Of a stretch of 11,166 nucleotides of DNA, positions 6,034-11,166 are shown one piece after another. Position numbers and translations under genes: made by a program. Within the stretch, counting starts at the first letter, position 1. Each line of letters starts with the position of its first letter. The notes under the pieces were generated by a model that saw only the letters and a program-made list of their open reading frames with translations, had not been told where the DNA came from and searched no databases. The DNA comes from Lachnospira sp. UBA5912 (GTDB lineage Bacteria; Bacillota; Clostridia; Lachnospirales; Lachnospiraceae): assembly GCA_002435585.1 (NCBI GenBank), contig DJDY01000012.1, positions 1,305 through 12,470 of the forward strand, given 5' to 3'.

Positions 6034-8559
6034 ATGGATAATAAGTTATATAAGCTTATGGACTGGCCTGCTATAGAAGAGATAGTATATTCTGAAAGCA
6101 GCCATCCTAAAAGAATACTTGGTGGACATCGTACTAAAGAAGGCTTTCTTGTACAGGTGTTCAGACCAGATGCGGTTCAGATAAGTATATCCATAAGCGA
6201 AAGAAAAAAGAAAATACAGATGGAAAAAGTAGATGATGCCGGATTTTATGCAGCACTTATTCCATTAAGAAAGAATGTTAAATATGTTCTTAACATAGAA
6301 GATAAGCAGGGACTTGTAAAGTCATGCACGGATCCATACTCAGTAAGCGAATATGACGAATCGGCTGTTATTTTCAATAAATTTTCAGAAGGTACTGAAG
6401 ATAAAGCATATCAGCTTTTTGGTGGACATGAATGCCATAAAGATGGCGTTGAGGGTACTCTTTTCAGGACATGGGCACCATATGCGTTACGAGTCAGTGT
6501 TGTTGGTGATTTTAATAACTGGGATGGACGTATATACCAGATGGAAAGAATAACAGAGCAGGGGATATATGAACTTTTTATACCAGGACTTACAGCTGGA
6601 ACGGAATATATGTATGAAATCAAGTTCCATAGCAGGGAAACAGTGTTAAAATCGGACCCATATGCTATGGAGGCTTCAAAGTATGCAGATTCACATTCTG
6701 TCGTAACAAAAAATACAACAGAGGCTATGGAAACAGTTGCAAAAAGACTGGGTACGTCAAAGGCTTCATCATCCGCTGACGTTTTGAAAAAAAATGTGAA
6801 TGGTACAGTTAAAAAGCATATAAGTAAGAATAATGTACCAATATCAATATTAGAAGTAAGATTAAAAGATGTTGCTGACATTATTGGAAATGATGCTGGT
6901 TATATTACTATGGCAGATAAACTTATCGAGTACGTTAAAGGCACAGAATATACTCATGTTCAGATTATGAGTGATAGCAGCGTATTTAGCCATAAGGGAT
7001 ACAGTTATGCAGCGGCAAGTTATTTCGTACCAACAACAAGATATGGAAGTGCACAAGATTTTAAAGAATTTGTAAGTAAAATGCACGCTGCTGGAATAGG
7101 CGTTATACTTGAATGGAATGGCGCATATTTTGGAAGTGACATACGTGGAATAGTTAATTTTGATGGTGGAAACTGTTATGGATATCTTAAGCCGGGACTT
7201 GATAAGAAGCCATATAGGGATGTTACAACATTTGCATATGAAAAGGGTGAAGTAAGGAGTTTTCTTATATCTAATCTTTCAATGTGGATTGACGAATATC
7301 ATATAGATGGAATAAGGCTTACAGACACAGCAACTATGCTTTATCTCGATTATGGAAAAAATCCGGGAGAATGGACACCTAATATGTATGGTGGTAATGA
7401 AAATCTTGATGCAATAGAGTTCATAAAACAGATGAATGCATATATACATGCTGAAGATAAAAATATCATAAGCATAGCAGATGAGACAAGCAGATGGCCG
7501 GATGTAACATATGTCAACGATAACTCTTTAGGATTTGATTATAAGCTTAACGATGGATTGGCAGAGGAATTCAGGGAGTTTATAAAACAGGATCCGTTGT
7601 TTAGAAAAGGTATGTATAATAAGCTTACTTATGAAATGTTTTATCATTACAAAGAACGCTTCATGACATCATTATCTTACGATGTGCTTGATGGTTCGTC
7701 AGTATATGAGCTTGCTGCAGGTAATAATCAGAAGAATAAACTGGCAGATATAAGGGCGGCACTTGGCTATATATACACATACCCGGGAACTAAATGCATA
7801 TCCTTTGGAAATGATACAGGCATACTCACGACTGGAGAAGAGAGTTTGAAAGAGGCATGGGAAAGATTCTCAGAAAATGAATATAAGAAGATGCTTATAT
7901 ATGTTTCACAGCTTAACAGAATGTACCGGTCAGAGAAAGCATTGTATGAGCTTGATGATAAGCAAGAAGGTTTTAACTGGATAGATAACTATAATGCGGC
8001 TGAAACAGTTCTTGCATATGAAAGAATCAGTAAAGATAAGGAAAAACTTCTGATAGCAGTTAATTTTACACCTGTAATGAGAGAAGGTTATATTCTTCAT
8101 GTTCCAGAAAAAGGAAGATACAGATTGCTGCTTGACAGCAGCAGCTTTGAACGTGGAGAAGAAAGCGAAGATGATGAAAAACAGATTGTATGTTCATCTA
8201 TAGAAACTGATGGTAATGATAAGTACGAATTAAGCATAAGTATTCCACCATCATCAGTGGTTGTATATAAGTATGAAGCTTATAGTGATGTTGAAATCAG
8301 TGAGATTAAGATAATAAATGAAGCAAAAGCAGCTAAGGAAGAAGCAGAAAAGAAAGCGGAGATGGCAAAAGAGCTTGCTATTAAAGCGGATGAGGAAGCT
8401 AAAAGAGCAGCAGATGCAGAAAAACTTGCTAAAGAAAGTCTGATGCATGCAAGAAAGGCCAGAGATGAAGCAGAAGAAAAAGCTAAAGAGGCAGTAAAGG
8501 AAAGCATCAGGATTGATGAGGAAATGCGTAAGAAGCTGCAGGAATTAAAACCTGAATAA
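6034..8559 (+). CDS. GlgB-like protein (two CBM48 + GH13) with lost catalytic residues and C-terminal coiled coil; probable pseudoenzyme
   Basis: By architecture this is a 1,4-alpha-glucan branching enzyme, the glycogen-branching GH13 enzyme. It is 841 aa. Residues about 25-115 form the first CBM48-like domain. Residues about 128-215 are a clear second one (GDFNNWDGR at 158-166). The GH13 barrel spans about 268-600, and the beta-sandwich about 625-748. Alignment by eye to GlgB shows a degraded active site. DWVPAHF is EWNGAYF (360-366). GLRVDAV is GIRLTDT (426-432), so the nucleophile Asp is Thr430. AEES is ADET (482-485), so the general acid Glu is Asp483. SHDEV is SYDVL (548-552), keeping only Asp550. 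Structural segments such as EYHIDGIR, MLYLDYG and PTTRYG remain. Residues 764-839 form an Ala-rich coiled coil absent from ordinary GlgB. Branching activity is therefore unlikely; a glycogen-binding or scaffolding role is inference. Automated annotation would probably name it glgB. Confidence 0.9.
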   Translation: MDNKLYKLMDWPAIEEIVYSESSHPKRILGGHRTKEGFLVQVFRPDAVQISISISERKKKIQMEKVDDAGFYAALIPLRKNVKYVLNIEDKQGLVKSCTDPYSVSEYDESAVIFNKFSEGTEDKAYQLFGGHECHKDGVEGTLFRTWAPYALRVSVVGDFNNWDGRIYQMERITEQGIYELFIPGLTAGTEYMYEIKFHSRETVLKSDPYAMEASKYADSHSVVTKNTTEAMETVAKRLGTSKASSSADVLKKNVNGTVKKHISKNNVPISILEVRLKDVADIIGNDAGYITMADKLIEYVKGTEYTHVQIMSDSSVFSHKGYSYAAASYFVPTTRYGSAQDFKEFVSKMHAAGIGVILEWNGAYFGSDIRGIVNFDGGNCYGYLKPGLDKKPYRDVTTFAYEKGEVRSFLISNLSMWIDEYHIDGIRLTDTATMLYLDYGKNPGEWTPNMYGGNENLDAIEFIKQMNAYIHAEDKNIISIADETSRWPDVTYVNDNSLGFDYKLNDGLAEEFREFIKQDPLFRKGMYNKLTYEMFYHYKERFMTSLSYDVLDGSSVYELAAGNNQKNKLADIRAALGYIYTYPGTKCISFGNDTGILTTGEESLKEAWERFSENEYKKMLIYVSQLNRMYRSEKALYELDDKQEGFNWIDNYNAAETVLAYERISKDKEKLLIAVNFTPVMREGYILHVPEKGRYRLLLDSSSFERGEESEDDEKQIVCSSIETDGNDKYELSISIPPSSVVVYKYEAYSDVEISEIKIINEAKAAKEEAEKKAEMAKELAIKADEEAKRAADAEKLAKESLMHARKARDEAEEKAKEAVKESIRIDEEMRKKLQELKPE

Positions 8560-8667
8560 ATAGGATTGATACAATATAGGAATTAAATGCGGCAGTTTTT
8601 ATGGAACTAAGAGCATACTAAAAGATTATATACAATATGAATGTTAGGAGAAAGGGAAAGAGTATAC

Positions 8668-9480
8668 ATGACAGAGATAAATACAATAATCGACCAGATT
8701 ACGCATATTGGACTCACTGGATTGTGGAAGCTGATATTTGCGGTAATCATATGGTTTGTAGGAAAGAAAGTTATAGCCATAAGCCTTAAACTTTTAAAGA
8801 AAATATTTGACAAAGGAAGTCTGGATGTAGGAGTTATCAACTTTACAATGTCTATTATAAAGTTTGCATTATATGCAGTACTTATACTTATGGTTATAGA
8901 CGAACTTGGCATACAGACAACCTCTTTAATAACTGTATTTGGTTCCGCAGCACTTGCTGTAGGTATGTCACTTCAGGGTTCACTGTCTAACTTTGCAGGT
9001 GGAGTACTTATACTCATATTCAAACCATTCAAAGTTGGAGATTATATTGTAGTAGGTAATTATGAAGGAACAGTAAGAACTATTGAGTTGTTGTATACCA
9101 AGCTTACAACAATAGATAATAAGGTTGTAATGCTGCCTAATGGTTCATTATCGAATTCAAACATAGTAAATGTCGGGGCAGAAGATTACAGAAGACTCGA
9201 TATAGAGATGTCTATAGGTTATTCATCAGACCTTAAGCTTGCAAAGACACTCCTTAACGATATAATAAATGCTAATCCAGCAATAATAAAAGACAAGGAG
9301 ATAAAGGTTATTGTTAAAAGTCTTGATGAATCCTGTGTTACCCTTGAAACAAGAGCATGGGTTAAGACAGAGGATTATTGGGATACAAGGTTTACACTTC
9401 TTGAAGACTATAAGGCTGAATTCGATAAAAATGGAATAGAGATACCATTTAATCAGATGGATGTACATATTATACAGTAA
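8668..9480 (+). CDS. mscS: MscS-family small-conductance mechanosensitive ion channel
   Basis: An inner-membrane channel that opens under membrane tension to release solutes on hypo-osmotic shock. The 270-residue protein is close in length to E. coli MscS (286). Hydrophobic segments lie at about 17-38, 58-78 and 85-118. The last is the Gly/Ala-rich pore helix (GSAALAVGMSLQGSLSNFAGG), followed by the family's FKVGDYI and the beta domain with VVMLPNGSLSNSNI. The C-terminal alpha/beta domain ends at IPFNQMDVHI. I chose ATG 8668, where family similarity begins, with AAAGGG 11 bases upstream; ATG 8641 would add nine charged residues and has no binding site. The gene lies 108 bases after the GlgB-like gene, with no clear terminator or promoter between, so readthrough is possible. 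The symbol is at family level. Confidence 0.94.
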   Translation: MTEINTIIDQITHIGLTGLWKLIFAVIIWFVGKKVIAISLKLLKKIFDKGSLDVGVINFTMSIIKFALYAVLILMVIDELGIQTTSLITVFGSAALAVGMSLQGSLSNFAGGVLILIFKPFKVGDYIVVGNYEGTVRTIELLYTKLTTIDNKVVMLPNGSLSNSNIVNVGAEDYRRLDIEMSIGYSSDLKLAKTLLNDIINANPAIIKDKEIKVIVKSLDESCVTLETRAWVKTEDYWDTRFTLLEDYKAEFDKNGIEIPFNQMDVHIIQ

Positions 9481-9511
9481 TATCACACTTTTTACTTATT
9501 TTTTACATTCT

Positions 9512-9548
9512 TTGTTCACAATTTCCAATTATTATACAATTGTTCACA
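9512..9548 (+). promoter_or_regulatory. Candidate promoter with paired TTGTTCACA repeats before the VTC gene
   Basis: TTGTTCACA occurs at 9512-9520 and again at 9540-9548, 28 bases apart. The first copy supplies a weak -35 (TTGTTC), 17 bases before the -10-like TACAAT (9535-9540). The second overlaps the expected start site. The leader to ATG 9619 would be about 70 bases. The layout resembles a promoter with tandem regulator sites; the regulator is unknown. A six-bp AT stem (9467-9483) and T-rich DNA upstream could weakly end the mscS transcript. Confidence 0.35.
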
Positions 9549-9605
9549 GGAAAACGCGTTGTGAAGCAGCTTGCAGGGTGTTATGCAGGACATACAGAAA
9601 TAATT

Positions 9606-9610
9606 GGAGG
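9606..9610 (+). promoter_or_regulatory. Ribosome binding site fixing the VTC-domain start
   Basis: GGAGG is eight bases before ATG 9619. The alternative in-frame TTG 9604 overlaps this site and has none of its own, so ATG 9619 is the start. Confidence 0.75.
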
Positions 9611-9618
9611 TTTTGTGT

Positions 9619-10494
9619 ATGGCAATCGAAGTATTTAACAGATACGAGAAAAAATATATGCTTGATGAGGTTACGTTCAAAAGATTATTGAATCGTATAT
9701 CTAACTATATGGAACCGGATAAATATAATAAAAATGGACAGTTTTACAGTATAAGTAATATTTATTATGATACCGATGATAACAGACTTATAAGAAGCTC
9801 AATAGAAAGACCTGTGTATAAAGAAAAGCTCAGAATGAGAAGCTATGGCACACCTGATATGGGAGATAAGGTATTTCTTGAGATTAAGAAGAAATACAAT
9901 GGCATAGTTAATAAACGTAGGACATCTATTGTTTTAGAGGATGCGTATCGTTATATGGAACAGGGAATCGAGCCATGCGAAACAGAATGCATTAACAGGC
10001 AGGTTTTAAGCGAGATAGACTATTTTAGAAGTATATATGAGCTAAAACCGAAAGTATATCTTTCGTATGACAGGTATGCATTCTTTGAAAAGAATGATGG
10101 CGATTTCAGAGTTACATTTGACACTAATATTACGACAAGGAGAGGAAATGTAAGACTGGAGAGTGGAAGTTATGGAAACAGGCTCCTTCCGCAGAATCTG
10201 TACCTTATGGAGATTAAGATAAATGGAGCAGTCCCGATATGGTTTACAAGGTGTCTTTCTGAACTAAAGATATATCCAGTTTCTTTTTCAAAGTATGGAA
10301 CTGAATATAAAAGATATGTGCTTGAGGGATATGATAAGGATACAGAGATGCTTGATGCTTGTGACATGTTTTATGAATCACCTGATAAAGAAAAGAAAGG
10401 TTATCCATATAATAATGTTATTAAATATAAAAACCAGCATAAGCTGGCATCAGGCATGTATACAGACAATGAAACCGGAGCAGTGTGTATATAG
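9619..10494 (+). CDS. VTC-domain polyphosphate polymerase-like protein
   Basis: A 291-residue member of the VTC family (triphosphate tunnel metalloenzyme fold), related to the catalytic domain of yeast Vtc4, which makes polyphosphate from ATP. Visible motifs: RYEKKYML at 8-15, YYDTDD at 49-54, KLRMRSYG at 70-77, VFLEIKKKYNG at 85-95, VYLSYDR at 146-152, LMEIKING at 196-203 and SFSKYGTEY at 222-230. Lys12, Arg72, Arg74, Lys90, Glu198 and Lys225 line up by eye with Vtc4 tunnel residues, so catalysis is plausible. There is no SPX domain, signal peptide or membrane segment; the following DUF4956 gene, 50 bases on, probably supplies the membrane part. Product identity (polyphosphate or another nucleotide-derived product) is unproven. 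Confidence 0.9.
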   Translation: MAIEVFNRYEKKYMLDEVTFKRLLNRISNYMEPDKYNKNGQFYSISNIYYDTDDNRLIRSSIERPVYKEKLRMRSYGTPDMGDKVFLEIKKKYNGIVNKRRTSIVLEDAYRYMEQGIEPCETECINRQVLSEIDYFRSIYELKPKVYLSYDRYAFFEKNDGDFRVTFDTNITTRRGNVRLESGSYGNRLLPQNLYLMEIKINGAVPIWFTRCLSELKIYPVSFSKYGTEYKRYVLEGYDKDTEMLDACDMFYESPDKEKKGYPYNNVIKYKNQHKLASGMYTDNETGAVCI

Positions 10495-10544
10495 GCAGAG
10501 TATGTATATAATAGGTAAAATATAATAAAACAGGAGTGATATAT

Positions 10545-11166
10545 ATGTTTAATTCAATATTTACATCAACATCGGATGGTTCGATTAGTATTATGCAGTC
10601 GTCAGTAGCAATAGGTGCAGCCTTTATAATAGGATTTGTTATAGCAGCAGTGTATATGTTTATATGTAAGAAGGAAGGATATCAGAAGAATTTTATAATA
10701 GGTCTGGCAATGCTTCCTGCTGTGGTTGCAGTAGTTATCCTTCTTGTTGGCAGTAATGTGGCAAGAGCATTTTCTATGGCTGGTGCATTTGCACTTGTCA
10801 GATTCAGAAGTGCACCGGGTAGTGCCAGGGACATATCAATAGTATTCTTTACAATGGCAGCAGGACTTGCCTGCGGACTTGGATATGTAACATTTGCAGC
10901 ATTGTTTTCAGTTGTTATGCTTGTAGTACTTATAGGAGCAACTACATTTGGCTTTGGAGATAACAATTCTGACAAAAAGCAGCTTAAGATTACAATACCA
11001 GAGAATCTTAATTATAGTACAGTGTTTGATGATATTTTTGACAAGTATACATCTGAACATACAATGAACAGAGTAAAGACAACTAATATGGGTACAATGT
11101 ATGAGCTTACATATGAAGTTAAGCTTAAAGAAGAAGCTCCTGAAAAAGAGTTTATTGACCAGCTGA
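10545..11166 (+). CDS. DUF4956 integral membrane protein, partial at window end
   Basis: The gene begins at ATG 10545 with AGGAG at 10532-10536 (eight-base spacing) and is still open at the window edge, giving 207 residues. Hydrophobic segments occur at about 19-40, 50-69 and 98-135. The loop VARAFSMAGAFALVRFRSAPG (72-92) with ARDIS after it is the family signature. A soluble C-terminal part starts near 145. DUF4956 proteins regularly lie beside VTC-domain genes and, as I recall, often a CotH kinase gene, which would be expected downstream. There is no terminator after the VTC gene, so the two are probably co-transcribed. A role as membrane anchor or translocation path for the VTC product is inference. 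Confidence 0.9.
   Translation, partial: MFNSIFTSTSDGSISIMQSSVAIGAAFIIGFVIAAVYMFICKKEGYQKNFIIGLAMLPAVVAVVILLVGSNVARAFSMAGAFALVRFRSAPGSARDISIVFFTMAAGLACGLGYVTFAALFSVVMLVVLIGATTFGFGDNNSDKKQLKITIPENLNYSTVFDDIFDKYTSEHTMNRVKTTNMGTMYELTYEVKLKEEAPEKEFIDQL

Noticed and set aside
6411..6881. 156-codon open frame on the minus strand
   Set aside because: It is antisense to the CBM48 and linker region of the GlgB-like gene, with no recognisable domain.
8280..8507. Ala/Ser-rich 75-codon minus-strand frame
   Set aside because: Its odd composition is the mirror of the Ala/Lys/Glu coiled-coil codons on the + strand, not a separate gene.
6034..8559. Calling the GlgB-like gene a pseudogene
   Set aside because: There is no stop or frameshift, structural motifs are retained, and an ordered coiled coil is appended, so a functional pseudoenzyme is likelier than decay.
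9467..9493. Short AT hairpin plus T-run after mscS as an intrinsic terminator
   Set aside because: The stem is six AT pairs around TACAG, too weak to call, and the T-run begins several bases later.
9461..9691. 76-codon + frame spanning the mscS-VTC gap
   Set aside because: It overlaps the end of mscS and the start of the VTC gene in another frame, lacks a ribosome binding site and resembles no known small protein.

Overview
The window is about 11 kb of AT-rich DNA with every gene on the + strand. Frequent ATA (Ile) and AGA (Arg) codons, strong AGGAG-type ribosome binding sites and the gene families present point to an anaerobic gut Firmicute of the Clostridia, most likely a Lachnospiraceae member (Lachnospira/Eubacterium/Roseburia-like). 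This assignment comes from recognising families, not from a database search.

Positions 72-3565 hold a redox pair that overlaps by 7 nt. The first gene joins the C-terminal iron-sulfur domain of NuoF/HydB to a GltD-like FAD/NAD(P) oxidoreductase. The second is a complete [FeFe] hydrogenase (hydA) with the full relay of Fe-S clusters and all three H-cluster motifs. Together they look like a soluble NAD(P)H/ferredoxin-linked hydrogenase that disposes of fermentation electrons as H2. A perfect 16-bp hairpin follows hydA.

Positions 3705-5896 hold two stand-alone metabolic genes: a DUF1015 (COG4198) protein with a DGHHR motif, possibly tied to serine metabolism, and a cytoplasmic alpha/beta hydrolase with an intact Ser-Asp-His triad. 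An imperfect GC-rich hairpin lies between them.

Positions 6034-8559 hold the most unusual gene. It has the architecture of a glycogen branching enzyme (two CBM48 domains, GH13 barrel, C-terminal beta domain), but the catalytic aspartate is Thr, the general acid Glu is Asp, and other active-site residues are replaced. The reading frame is intact. A roughly 80-residue coiled coil with Ala at nine consecutive heptad positions is appended. This reads as a maintained pseudoenzyme, perhaps a glycogen-binding scaffold.

Positions 8668-11166 hold an MscS-family mechanosensitive channel, then a VTC-domain (polyphosphate polymerase-like) protein and a DUF4956 membrane protein cut by the window end. The last two form a recurrent bacterial pair that suggests a membrane-coupled polymer-synthesis or modification module continuing downstream.

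No gap between genes exceeds 150 bases. I saw no tRNA, rRNA, CRISPR array, insertion sequence or phage gene.
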